Origin: Undaria pinnatifida | Lineage: Eukaryota; Sar; Phaeophyceae; Laminariales; Alariaceae | Reading direction: 5' to 3' | DNA: 64,000 nt | Assembly: GCA_012845835.1 (NCBI GenBank) | Contig: JABAKD010000029.1 | Coordinates: 12,539,892 to 12,603,891, forward strand | Shown: positions 47,116 to 57,592 of the stretch, one piece after another | How the letters are laid out: the number at the start of each line of letters is the position of its first letter | Position numbering within the stretch: the stretch's first letter is position 1 | Notes under the pieces: generated by a model | Databases searched by the model: none | Told to the model about the DNA's origin: nothing | Seen by the model: the letters and a program-made list of their open reading frames with translations, nothing else | Program-made: the position numbers and the translations under genes

Positions 47116-47159
47116 TCTACTGTTTTTCTCCACTACAAATCAATGGTTGGTGCTGGTAT

Positions 47160-47310
47160 TTTATAAAAATAGTTTAAGGACGTCAGCCGTGAGTGCGACG
47201 AATTTCGGGTCAATACTCATCTTTGCAAGCTGCGTTGTTGGTATTTGTAATATACTATCTATGTGGGTGAGTTTTATCATAATGGGAGCGGTCCTATTGT
47301 TTTGCTTTGT
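47160..47310 (+). repeat. Diverged head subfamily and associated module, second copy
   Basis: TTTATAAAAATAGTTTAAGG, GACGTCAGCCGTGAGT and the AATGGGAGCGGTCCTATTGT block occur as in the 46.5 kb copy. It directly follows the inverted copy at 46.8-47.1 kb. Confidence 0.65.
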
Positions 47311-47344
47311 AAAATATATACACCACACGTATAACAAACCCCTC

Positions 47345-47574
47345 ACCTAAAGCCCTTCCTCCCCCCCCCCCCCCCCCCCCTGCCCCCTCCCCCGCCCCCA
47401 CCCCCCACCTCCCCCCCAACCCATCCCAACCCCACCCCCTCGAACACTCCACCCTCTCTTTACTCACTGATGTACGACTTACCCCAGGATATACATGATA
47501 AACTGATGTATTATTTCCAAAACCGTCACATTTATCCCCTCAAAATAATGTATAGTTTCCAGGCACATATTGAG

Positions 47575-47605
<31 letters not shown>

Positions 47606-48095
47606 GCCCCAACCCCCCCCCCCGCCCCCAATAATATACTGGTGCCAAAACCGTCAGATTTATCCCCTCGAAAGGATTTATAGCTTACATGCACAAATTG
47701 CCCCCTTTCCCCCCCCCCCCCCCCCTCCAAACCCGCTCGCTTTTGATCAAAACCAGGCCCCCACGTCCTTCAAAACTCCGCCCCACCCCCTTCACCGGTT
47801 ATTTGACTTACAAGATTCACTTGATAAAAGGATCCATTTCCCTTCACAGCTGTCAGATTTTGTCCCCCTCAGAAACGGGTTTTATAGTTTCCGCGCACAG
47901 ACTGACTAAAATCATCCTGTTGACCCTGATAGCTACACTGTAGTTGTAAGGGGAGTCGCCGACCTATATCCTTAATGAGGACACACAACTCGTAATGCGC
48001 GCGATCGGAGTATCACACACAGCTTGCAAAGATGAGTTTCGACGAAATCTTCGATCTCACAGCTGGAGTGTATGTTCATTTTTTATAATATACAT
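47345..48095 (-). mobile_element. Modular repeat, long inverted copy with C-runs
   Basis: A mirror of the 38.5-39.2 kb copy. Two B-modules are separated by C-runs (one of about 26 C near 47580-47605), then tail, A-module, core and head. Module order and G/C-run positions are preserved, only inverted. Confidence 0.85.
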
Positions 48096-48104
48096 ACGTT
48101 TATT

Positions 48105-48300
48105 ATATATTTTGTTTTTTCTCCACTATAATGGTTGGTGTGGGTATCTTTACTTTCTTCAGGTGGGGAATTTTGAGCTAGATCTAACATCATACTTCGT
48201 GTCTATTTCATAAATCCATTACTGTAGTTTCCACTATATATACTGCTCTATCATATGTATGGTAGGTGGTTTATTTTGTTTTTTCTCCGCTTTCATCTCG
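48105..48300 (+). repeat. Repeated 170 bp module, copy 1
   Basis: CTCCACTATAATGGTTG, CTAGATCTAACATCATA and ACTGCTCTATCAT recur in the same order at 51190-51360. It lies between modular-repeat copies. Function unknown. Confidence 0.65.
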
Positions 48301-48339
48301 GAAGGAGTTCCGAGTACAGAGTATTACGAGTTATCCAAT

Positions 48340-49005
48340 ATTATAAAAATTAAAATACACTCCAGCTGTGAGATCGAAGATTTCGTCGAAACTCATCTTT
48401 GCAAGCTGTGTGTGATACTCCGATCGCGCGCATTACGAGTTGTGTGTCCTCATTAAGGATATAGGTCGGCGACTCCCCTTACAGCTACAGTGTAGCTATC
48501 AGGGTCAACAGGATGATTTTAGTCAGTCTGTGCGCGGAAACTATAAAACCCGTTTCTGAGGGGGACAAAATCTGACAGCTGTGAAGGGAAAGGGGGGGCC
48601 TGGTTGTGATCAAAAGCGAGCGGGTTTGGAGGGGGGCGGGGGGGGGGGGGGGGGGGGGGAAGGGGCAATTTGTGCATGTAAGCTATAAATCCTTTCGAGG
48701 GGATAAATCTGACGGTTTTGGCACCAGTATATTATTGGGGGCGGGGGGGGGGGGGGGGGCAGCTCGATATGTGCCTGGAAACTATACATTATTTCGAGGG
48801 GATAAATGTGACATTTTTGGAAATAATACATCAGTTTATCGTGTATATCCTGGGGTAAGTCGTACAATCAGTGAGTAAAGAGAGGGTGGAGTGTTCGAGG
48901 GGGTGGGGTTGGGATGGGTTGGGGGGGGAGGGTGGGGGGTGGGGGCGGGGGTGGGGGGTGGGGGAGAGGGGGGGGGGGGGGGGGGAGGGCTTTAGGTGAG
49001 GGGTT
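48340..49005 (+). mobile_element. Modular repeat, long plus copy with G-runs
   Basis: The full order: head, core, A-module (with a deletion of the ATGCATCAG part), G-run, B-module, G-run, second B-module and G-rich tail. It runs directly into the tandem C-module array. Confidence 0.85.
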
Positions 49006-50230
49006 TGTTATACGTGTGGTGCTAGGTCTAGGCGAAGGTGCGGGTGATGGGGAAGAAGGGGGCGTTCTAGGCGGGGGGGGGGGGGGGGGAACACAGCGGC
49101 ATGGATGGCTCTCGAAAGATAATGAGGTGATATCCTGTGCGTGAAGTGTTTATTAATGTGGCGGATTTTGATATTTGGTGGGGCGTTTGAGTAAGGGAGA
49201 GCAAGAGGGGGGGGGGGGGGATGATTTTTTAGGAGGTTTAGGTCACAAATAATATTCAAATACACTTCGGCTGTGAGATCAAAGATATGTATCAGCTTGT
49301 CATACGCGTGGTGCTAGGTCTAGGCGATCGTGCAGGTGGTCGGGAAAGAGGGGGCGTTGAAGGGGGGGGGGGGGGGGGGGGGAACACAGCGGCATGGATG
49401 GCTCTCGAAAGATAATGAGGTGATATCCTGTGCGTGAAGTGTTTATTAATGTGGCGGATTTTGATATTTGGTGGGGCGTTTGAGTAAGGGAGAGCAAGAG
49501 GGGGGGGGGGGATTTTTAGGAGGTTTAGGTCACAAATAATATTCAAATACACTTCGGCTGTGAGATCAAAGATATGTAGCAGCTTGTTATACGCGTGGTG
49601 CTAGGTCTAGGCGAAGGTGCGGGTGATGGGGAAGAAGGGGGCGTTCGAGGCGGGGGGGGGGGGGGGGGGACACAGCGGCATGGATGGCTCTCGAAAGATA
49701 ATGAGGTGATATCCTGTGCGTGAAGTGTTTATTAATGTGGCGGATTTTGATATTTGGTGGGGCGTTTGAGTAAGGGAGAGCAAGAGGGGGGGGGGGGGGA
49801 TGATTTTTTAGGAGGTTTAGGTCACAAATAATATTCAAATACACTTCGGCTGTGAGATCAAAGATATGTATCAGCTTGTCATACGCGTGGTGCTAGGTCT
49901 AGGCGATCGTGCAGGTGGTCGGGAAAGAGGGGGCGTTGAAGGGGGGGGGGGGGGGGGGGGAACACAGCGGCATGGATGGCTCTCGAAAGATAATGAGGTG
50001 ATATCCTGTGCGTGAAGTGTTTATTAATGTGGCGGATTTTGATATTTGGTGGGGCGTTTGAGTAAGGGAGAGCAAGAGGGGGGGGGGGGATTTTTAGGAG
50101 GTTTAGGTCACAAATAATATTCAAATACACTTCGGCTGTGAGATCAAAGATATGTAGCAGCTTGTTATACGCGTGGTGCTAGGTCTAGGCGATCGTGTAG
50201 GTGGTCGGAAAAGAGGGGGCGTTGGAGGGG
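49005..50230 (+). repeat. Higher-order tandem array of C-modules
   Basis: Units begin with TATACGYGTGGTGCTAGGTC near 49010, 49300, 49588, 49878 and 50165. Single units are about 289 bp. Units 1 and 3 share GAAGGTGCGGGTGATGG, while units 2 and 4 share GATCGTGCAGGTGGTCGG. The true repeat period is therefore a dimer of about 578 bp. Each unit has two G-runs and ends in TACACTTCGGCTGTGAGATC, a head-like sequence. Confidence 0.9.
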
Positions 50231-50395
50231 GGGGGGGGGGGGGGGGCGGGGGAAATAATTGAAACCTTCGTCATGGATGGTCAGAAAGATAATGACGTGG
50301 TATCAACTGCGTATAGGTGATTTATTACTCAGGCCGATTTTGATTGTGAGTGGGGCGTTTGGACAGACTAGGCGGAAGGGGGGGTATATAGTATA
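50231..50395 (+). repeat. Diverged last unit of the C-module array
   Basis: It keeps GGATGGTCAGAAAGATAATG and CCGATTTTGATTGTGAGTGG but is clearly more diverged than the array units. Confidence 0.65.
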
Positions 50396-50442
50396 GTTTC
50401 CACGCACAAATTGAGCTGCCCCCCATCCCCCCCCAAACCCCC

Positions 50443-50482
<40 letters not shown>

Positions 50483-50845
50483 CCCCGCTCCCTTTTGATC
50501 AAAACCAGGCCCCCACGTCCTTCAAAACTCCGCCCTCCCCTCATCGGATATTCGACTTACAGGAGTCACTTGATAAAAGGATGCACTTCCTTCTACAGCT
50601 AGCTGTCAGATTTTGTCCCCCTCAGAAACGGGTTTTATAGTTTCCGCGCACAGACTGACTAACATCACCCTGTTGACCCTGATAGCTACACTGCTGTAAT
50701 TGCAAGGGGAGTCGCCGACCTATATCCTTAATGAGGACACACAACCCGTCATACGCGCGATCGGAGTATCACACACAGCTAGCTTGCAAAGATGAGTTTC
50801 GACAAAATATTCGATATCACAGCTGGAATGTATTTTCATTTTTCA
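50396..50845 (-). mobile_element. Modular repeat, inverted copy
   Basis: B-module edge, a C-run (about 35 C at 50445-50480), tail, A-module, core and head, read on the minus strand. The head end is near 50830. Confidence 0.85.
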
Positions 50846-50983
50846 TGGTATTGTTAATACGGCATCCGAGAATAAAAGTCGGCTTTTGCCCCCCCACAAA
50901 AAAATAAAGAAAAGAAACAAAAAAAAAAAACTCTGGGACACGAACCCACGGTTCCAAACTGATACGCTGTCGCTCTGATATTT

Positions 50984-51460
50984 TATAAAAATACTTTGAG
51001 GACGTCAGCCGTGAGTTCAACGAATTTCGAGTCAGTACTCATTTTTCCAAGCTGGTTGTTGGTACTTGTAATATACGATGTATGTGGGTAAGGTTTTCCC
51101 GAATCCATCCCCTATACTAAGTTCAAGTAAAGGTGTCCCCAAAAATGGGTCTCCAGTTGTAAAGGCGTTAATGGGAAGGGTTCTATTATTTTGTTGAATT
51201 AAAAAGAAGGTTTTTCCCCACCATAATGGTTGTTGTTGATATTTTTACTTTATTTAGGCGGGAATTTTAAACTAGATCTAACATCATATCTATTTTATAA
51301 ATTTATTTCTGCATTTTTTTCCACTATACTGCTCTATCATAGGTATGGTGGATGGTTTGCGGATGGATGGCTTGGTCAGGGTTGTTGGTACTTACTTGTG
51401 GTTAAGTGCGTACGTTAGTTTTCTCTACCCGGGCGTGGTCTTATTGTTTTGTTTTTTGGA
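50984..51460 (+). repeat. Diverged head subfamily, associated modules and 170 bp module copy 2
   Basis: GACGTCAGCCGTGAGTTCAA and the TTGTTGGTACTTGTAATATA block, then a second occurrence of the 170 bp module (CACCATAATGGTTGTTG ... CTGCTCTATCATAGG). The GTTGTTGGTACTTACTTGTG block is repeated at about 51380. The order resembles 46.5-48.3 kb. Confidence 0.6.
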
Positions 51461-51719
51461 CTGTAATGGCGGGTTTTGGTATACATCAGGATATATATTG
51501 TTAGCGGCGTGCTGCGCGAACAATTTCCTGAGAGCCTGTTTTTGCTCATATTTATTTAGAGGCAGTCAAGAGCGGAGACGACGCCGCAAAACTGAAGCTG
51601 GGGTACAAAAGCAGTGCAGTGTCGAGTCTGACCCTACACAAGAAAGAAGAACAACAACAACCACAACCGCGGGAGTAGCACACTATCAACAGCATACTCT
51701 GTGGGATAGCGTGAGGAGT

Positions 51720-51965
51720 CGGTTGGATGTTTTAGGAAGTCGTTGGGGTGAAGTGGGAAGTCGGTGGGATACCGTGCGGTACCGTGGCAATTAGTTGAGG
51801 GATAACGTAGGATTCCGTCGGGAATCGGTGAGATACCGTATACACCGTGGGACACCGCAGTAAGCTCAGTGCCTGGTATCTGGTACCGTATGCACCATGG
51901 TGAGTCTGTGGGATACCGTGAAATACCGTGAATATAAGGTTGGATACCGTGATAATTATGGTTGG
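51720..51965. repeat. Degenerate GGATACCGT repeat
   Basis: Many variants of GGGATACCGTG and GTCGGTGGGATACC, without strict period. The motif is the complement of the CATACC-type repeat at 7.5-8.0 kb. Confidence 0.7.
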
Positions 51966-52760
51966 ATGGCGTCATCTGCTGTTTTACTAGCACACCCTGG
52001 ACCTTACACAGTGGCCTCTGCAATACGATGCTTTCTCTGTACCACAAGTCCAAGTGGTTATGGCCGTTTAATAGGGCTGTGGCGATCCCAGCCGACTTGC
52101 TGACCACAGTCAGGCGAGCGAAGCGAGCCAGTGAAAAAAAACGGCCTGAGGGGCCCGCCGGAGGGGCCCGCCGGAGGCGACTCCGAAGGATCCCGTTGAA
52201 GGCGCCGCCGGAGGCGAAAACTACGCCATTTCTGGCGTCATTTTACGCAAGAAAAGCACAAAAAAATACGACCCAGATTCACGTAAGTGTTTCAAACGAA
52301 AAAAACAAAAAACAAATATATAGACTGCATATATATAGTCCATCGAGTTTACACAGGAAACGCACAAAAAACTCGAAGTGCAACGCCTGTACGCTACACT
52401 CCAGGTAAATCTGACGACAAAGCCTACGTACGGTATCGGGGTAATACCGACGAAGGCTACGGTAGGGAGAGTACTCCGATGTTCACTACTGGGCTTGTCT
52501 CCGCATTGCATCTCGGGGCCAAAAAGACATTAGACTATTACTTGCAGGCGATTTTTTTGTCGCAGAGCGTAGCTTGCCATTCCAATGCAGGCTGATTTAC
52601 TAAATTGAAACGGCACCAAAGCTTAAGGCCGGGAAGGAACGGGGGGGTTACCCGCGCAAGTGACCCCAGCAACTGCAATAAAATCGCCCCCAAAAGTCCC
52701 CCCCCCCCTCCCTGCTCTACCCTGTGGGTCACCCCGACTTTCAATAGTAGTGGTAGTGTG
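51966..52760. other. No gene recognised
   Basis: A 148-codon plus-strand frame (51962-52408) crosses a local GCCGGAGG repeat at about 52155-52215 and has no domain. Treated as non-coding. Confidence 0.3.
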
Positions 52761-52767
52761 TTTCGAG

Positions 52768-53098
52768 CTATCATATCATACTATCATACTACCATACTAT
52801 CATTCTATCATACTATCATACTATCATACTATCATACTATCATACTATCATACTATCATACTATCATACTGTCATACTATCATACTATCATACAAACATA
52901 GTAACATACTATCATACTATCATACTATCATACTATCATACTACCAGGTATCATACTATCATACTATCATACTATCATACTATCATACTATCATGCTATA
53001 TCATACTATCATACCATCATACTATCATACTATCAAACTACCATGCTATCATGCTATATCATATTATCATACTATCATACTATCATACTATCACACTC
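52768..53098. repeat. (ATCATACT)n minisatellite
   Basis: About forty ATCATACT units with ACCATACT, ATCATGCT and ATATC variants. The overlapping open frame (SYYHTIIL repeats) is an artefact. Confidence 0.95.
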
Positions 53099-53110
53099 AC
53101 ACTCGAGTGA

Positions 53111-53363
53111 CTGAGTCGTTCTACGATAGTCCCCCGAACTTTCCTTCAACGAAATCGCCGGTTTTGAAACCAGCTCCCGGCCGTACCTCCTCAAATACGG
53201 TGCCCCTTGCCACCACGACGTCATCGATTGATAGTCCTTTGCAAACAAGAAAATATGATATGATTTTAGTTTTCATAGCAACCTTCCTCGCGTGCGTGTC
53301 GATCAGCCATGAAACGTTCGTTGAAGAAAATCGCTGGTTTGGGGGGGGCTATCGTAGAATCAG
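53111..53363 (+). mobile_element. MITE-like element, copy D
   Basis: A 253 bp element with terminal inverted repeats. The left TTCTACGATAGTCCCCC (53119-53135) is the reverse complement of 53343-53359 except one base. The outermost CTGA and TCAG are also inverted. It directly abuts the ATCATACT array. Interior blocks match copies A-C. No coding capacity. Confidence 0.8.
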
Positions 53364-53637
53364 TCGACTCTGTACCTCACAAACAACTAACTAAATGTTA
53401 AGAGTTCTTCTCGGGCGCAGCGTCGATGACCAGATTCCATATTATTGCGGATTCATGCAGCAAAATTAAAAACAGTCACAAAATCTTAACACCGCGTAGA
53501 AACAGGCGAGTCACTCGCGCGAGTGATCTCGAGCCACTGCAAAAAGGGCCCCTCTACAAAAAACAATATAATAACATCAACAAAACAACACCATAACATC
53601 CCCCCTACACCATAGATAGGTAGCCTTGGTCCTACCC

Positions 53638-53905
53638 CGGACTAGTCTGGAGGAACGGGACAACAATTGTTTGAGTCGCGATACTACCTGTCGGGGATAC
53701 GAGCGACAAAGCGAGCTCATCACCGAGATAGCGCTGCAAAAATTGTCCCCAGAGCATACACCAGGTGAATCTACCGCGGACTAGAAGAAAGTATAACAGC
53801 AATCGTTTGAGTCGCAATTCTACCTGGCGGGGATGCGTGCGAAAGAGCGAACTCATCACCAAGATGGCTGTGCAAAAGATATCCCCAGAAAAAATAAGTC
53901 TTGGA
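53638..53905. repeat. Two tandem ~145 bp repeats
   Basis: GGACTAG starts at 53638 and 53783. Both units share TTTGAGTCGCxATxCTACCT, GCGAxCTCATCACC and TGTCCCCAGA-like ends. A 143-codon minus-strand frame stays open through both units, which may hint at a repeat-containing protein, but no domain is recognised. Confidence 0.6.
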
Positions 53906-53999
53906 CGCCTCCGTGATGTTATTCTGTGATTAATGTCTCTCCCAACCTCGCGCGAAACGAGCGTCGATGGCGGGCCGCAAGTAAGTCCTAAACTATCGA

Positions 54000-54640
54000 T
54001 TATTAGAGTTGTCGAGATGATGAACCGAACCCTCTTGCTCGTGAATGGCTTGACGCCGTCCATATAAGCAATGATGCACCCCGCGTCCTTCTCGCTCGAG
54101 GCCCCGTCACTGCCTCCGCCTTTTCTGTCTGCCCCAAGCGCCTCATGTTATTTCAGGGCCCCGCGACGCCCGTTCCTCTTCGAGTCTATATGCTGCCTCA
54201 AATGGGCAGGGGATCCGAACCTGTCCTCGGAGTCGGCGAAACCACCGTTCGCCTCGCAAAGCTTTCACGCGGCTATGCCAGGGAGGGAGTCCTTTAGGTA
54301 GACCATGAAAAACTCCCACAGCGGGTTGTTGCATCGGAGCGGCTTGCTGTGCGCCTCTGCTCATGCTTTTCGCGGTAGAACACTGTTTTGGGGTCGCGTG
54401 CACTCGTCAAGGTGGTCCGAAGGCCGATAATGGCCATAACGTTGCCGACAGGATCTCCGCCCTAAGCGTTGGCATTGGGTGCGCCAGGGCTGACGCTGTC
54501 GGCACTTTTGAGAGAGAGGGGCTGTCCCGCCATGTGTGCGGTGCATGTGTGTGGATCTCCCGCTGCACGTTGTAAGGTCACCGGGCATGTGAGGGGTATC
54601 TGCAGTCCGCAGAAACTCACGTTAGGCCATCTCTTACACA
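54000..54640. other. GC-rich segment, no gene recognised
   Basis: Several overlapping frames without domains. A splice-acceptor-like tract ends in GTTATTTCAG at about 54157 on the plus strand. Confidence 0.3.
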
Positions 54641-54659
54641 GTTTGATTCCCCCAGTCGA

Positions 54660-55570
54660 ACACGGCCCTTTTCGACTGGACTTTTTTTCGACTGGATTCT
54701 TCTGGTCCTTCTTCTCTTATTGTTAGTCGAGTCGATTTTATAGTTTTTGTGCTCTTCCTAGAAGCGGTTGGTGTGAGGGAGTACTGCTGCACGGCAGTCG
54801 AAGCCGGTTGGCAGCTCTGTGATTCGCGCTTTTTCCGCGAGCAACGGCTCGACGAACCCTCGTCCCAGCGAGTTGGAGGCTTTGGGCTTAGCCGAAAGCC
54901 ATCAAAGCTACGTTCGTGGAGTTGCACGTAGCCGAGAGCCGCAAAAGCTACAGCAGGCGCAGCCGTTGTTGGCAGCATGGGATCGATACCGCGCGCTGCT
55001 GCCGTCGTGTGATACACGCTGCTGGCGAGCGGAACTAGGAATGCGCCACGCTGACTTGCTGCGAGAAGCAACAGCAGTGCTAGCCAAGCCAGCGTCAGCT
55101 CATTTTATGATACTGTGGTGTGGTACCTGGTATGGGTGTGTGGCCGTGTGACCGTGTGGGTGTGTGTTTGGTGGTGGGATGAGCGATGCGATCGGTTCAA
55201 AAAGCACGTGTAAAACTTTTTCGACTGAGTTTTTCGACTGGAGATTTTCCAGTCGAAAAAGTCGAGCTTTTCGACTGGATCCGCCAGTCGGAATTCTCAG
55301 TCGAAAAAAGTTGAGTCATAAAAGCCTTTTTTCGACTGCGTACGAAGAAAGCCCGATTTGGGCTTCAGTCGAAAAATGACGTTTTCTACTGACAAATCCG
55401 ACTGTGTAAGAAATGGCCTTAAAAGCTGTAGTACCCCACATTAAAAAAGCTTGACTACAGTAGTTAAGGAAACCCAGTAAGTCGGAAAATCGGCACCTAG
55501 GTCCGACGTTTCACGACTGACTATTAGTCCGACTAATAACAAGTCGGCGACTAAAGTCGTGCCGACTCAC
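54660..55570. repeat. AGTCGAAAA short-motif repeat region
   Basis: TTTTCGACTGG and its complement recur many times at irregular spacing, densest at 55215-55375. An 11 bp perfect inverted repeat occurs at 55249-55259 and 55268-55278. Toward 55.5 kb the motif grades into AGTCGGAAA/GACTAxTAGTC. Confidence 0.65.
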
Positions 55571-56199
55571 AGCCCTAGCGTTTGACCATTTGGGTATAAA
55601 GCGGTAGGTTGTTGATCCTATAGTAGGGTTCGTTAGAAAAACAGAGCGCAGACGAAGCCGGAAAAAAAAAAAGAATGGGGCAAGTTTTGAAAAAAAAAAC
55701 TGGTCAAAATATACCTCATTCCGGGAGACGTTTTGATATTTATTTTTATACTTCGAAGATATAGACTAACGTCCCAAAGTTAACCCTGTACGCGCGCACA
55801 TCACAATTACGATGGACCTGCCCTCACGTACCCCCCCGCCTAGCCGAACGGGCGACGAGCTACCATTGGGTAGCCGCTGTGCAATTGCAATGATGGAGCT
55901 TGCGCCGGAATCAAGTTCCAGTGATGGCGAGGACGACTATACTTCGGGTTTTTTAAGCATGTTCTTCCAAAGGAAAAGGGGCGATTTATGGCAATTTCGG
56001 GGCCGACTGGTGTTTTTGGCGGCAAAAAGGCCGCTTGGTTCAAGCACCAGCAGCTGCAAAAACAAAATGTGAACTCAACAAACATCCAGGGATACAACAC
56101 AAAGATCGAAAATCAAATCGGACACAGTTAAGGGCTCATACCAACATTTAACGACGCAGACTTATGGGACAGAGGAAGTAGTATGTCACAATGGGCAGT

Positions 56200-56640
56200 G
56201 TCGTCGCTAATAATGTCTATCGATTGTTACCTTTCTTTTCCAATTGATCGCAGCCTGCAGATGGCCTCGATTGATAGATTTCACAATCTATTTGGCGGGT
56301 GGTACCTGTCAATGGACAGTGCGCACAATATATGTTCGTGGTGCACCATGGCTATCGATGGACGGGTTGCACCATCTATTGTTGCGGTCGACAAAATGAC
56401 TATCGATACAAACCCCGTACAGTGTATTGTGTCCGGCAATCCTTATAGACACCTCGCACAGTATACTTTGGCTGGCAATGCCCATCGATGGAAACGTTTC
56501 ACAATCTATGGAGGCTGGCAATGGCCATCGATGGACACGCTTCGCAATCCATTCAGGGTGGCAATGACTATCGATGGACGCGCTCAACAATCTATTGTGG
56601 CTGGCAATGGCCATCGATGGTCATGTTTCAGTATATTGAG
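56200..56640. repeat. 43 bp minisatellite (TATCGATGG units)
   Basis: TCGATGG occurs at 56485, 56528, 56571 and 56614, exactly 43 bp apart, each within a unit ending CAATCTATTGTGGCTGGC or similar. Older, more diverged units extend left to about 56200. Confidence 0.8.
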
Positions 56641-56764
56641 CCAATACGTTCAGATAGCGTCAGGTAACAGGCGGCTAGCGTCATGGAATAGATTCCGCAC
56701 GCTGTGCATGTACCCTGGACAATAGAAAGAAAATAGAAGGTTGCCGTTGCAATACCCCGGAACC

Positions 56765-57300
56765 GTATGTGTCGATGGCCATTAAATTGTCGTAATAGAC
56801 TGAAAACAAACGCTGTCAATCGATAGATACAGTAGGAAAAATAGAGATGTCGGGGAAGCAACATCAATTTACATTGTGTGGACATTAGACCACTAGACTA
56901 GTAAATCTTGTGTATCGATGGCTACTGTCCCGAACAATATATGTCGGGGAAGCAACAACAGCAATAATATGTGTATTGTGTGAACAATAGACCTGTAGTA
57001 AGCTACATGAGTTATTCCTCGATAGATAGCTATTATGTTTTGTCCTAAACAATAGATGTCGGGGGAGAAACAGCAATCAATACACATGGTTTGAACAACA
57101 CAAACCAGACCTGTCAATACAAGTTTCCATCAATGGTTATTGCCCTGAAGAATAGCAGTAGTTGGGCAACCAACCACAATACACACTACTGTACGCATGG
57201 TTTGAACACCAAACCAACAAAAATAAAGGTGTCCATCGATGGCTATGGTCCTGAAAAACAACGATGCATCACGCAGCTTGCGAGATTATTACCGGCATGG
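56765..57300. repeat. ~106 bp minisatellite (CGATGG ... ATGTCGGGGAAGCAAC)
   Basis: Units start near 56821, 56916, 57020, 57130 and 57237. They share TCGATxGCTATTGTCCTGAA, ATAGATGTCGGGGA and a TGTGAACAATAGACC-type end. They are related in sequence to the adjacent 43 bp minisatellite. Confidence 0.6.
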
Positions 57301-57489
57301 AAATTGTCGACCTCACAGCTGACGATTGTTTTAGAACATTTTTTTAAAATAGATATCGGCGAAGCAACCACGATATAGACTAGACTAGACAATCGATAAT
57401 AAATTGCGTCCACCAGTAGCCATCGCCACCCGCAATGGACTGCTGCTGGGCGTTTTTCTACACTATTATAAGTAGACTTTTGCCTCAAT

Positions 57490-57592
57490 ACTACTAAAAA
57501 CAAAGATACACTCCAGCTGTGAGATCGAAGATTTCGTCGAAAACTCATTTTTGCACGCTGTGTGTGATACTCCGATCGCGCGTGTTACTTCG
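57490..57592 (+). mobile_element. Modular repeat, short copy (head end only)
   Basis: It carries the head and core (CACTCCAGCTGTGAGATCGA through GATACTCCGATCGCGCG) and stops about 100 bp in. Like the 28.0 kb copy it keeps only the head end. Confidence 0.8.

Noticed and set aside
40122-48456. Conserved peptide in modular repeats (for example CVLIKDIGRRLPLQLQC)
   Set aside because: The frame is open in several copies, but other copies have frame-shifting indels and stops in the same place. The similarity follows from the DNA repeat, not protein selection.
38740-48880. CCTGTAAGTCG and GGGGTAAGTCG in modules as 5' splice sites
   Set aside because: They match the GTAAGT consensus but are part of a repeated non-coding module, and no exon frame leads into them.
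51962-52408. 148-codon Lys/Arg-rich frame
   Set aside because: It spans a local GCCGGAGG repeat and A-rich sequence. Composition changes abruptly and there is no domain or splice evidence.
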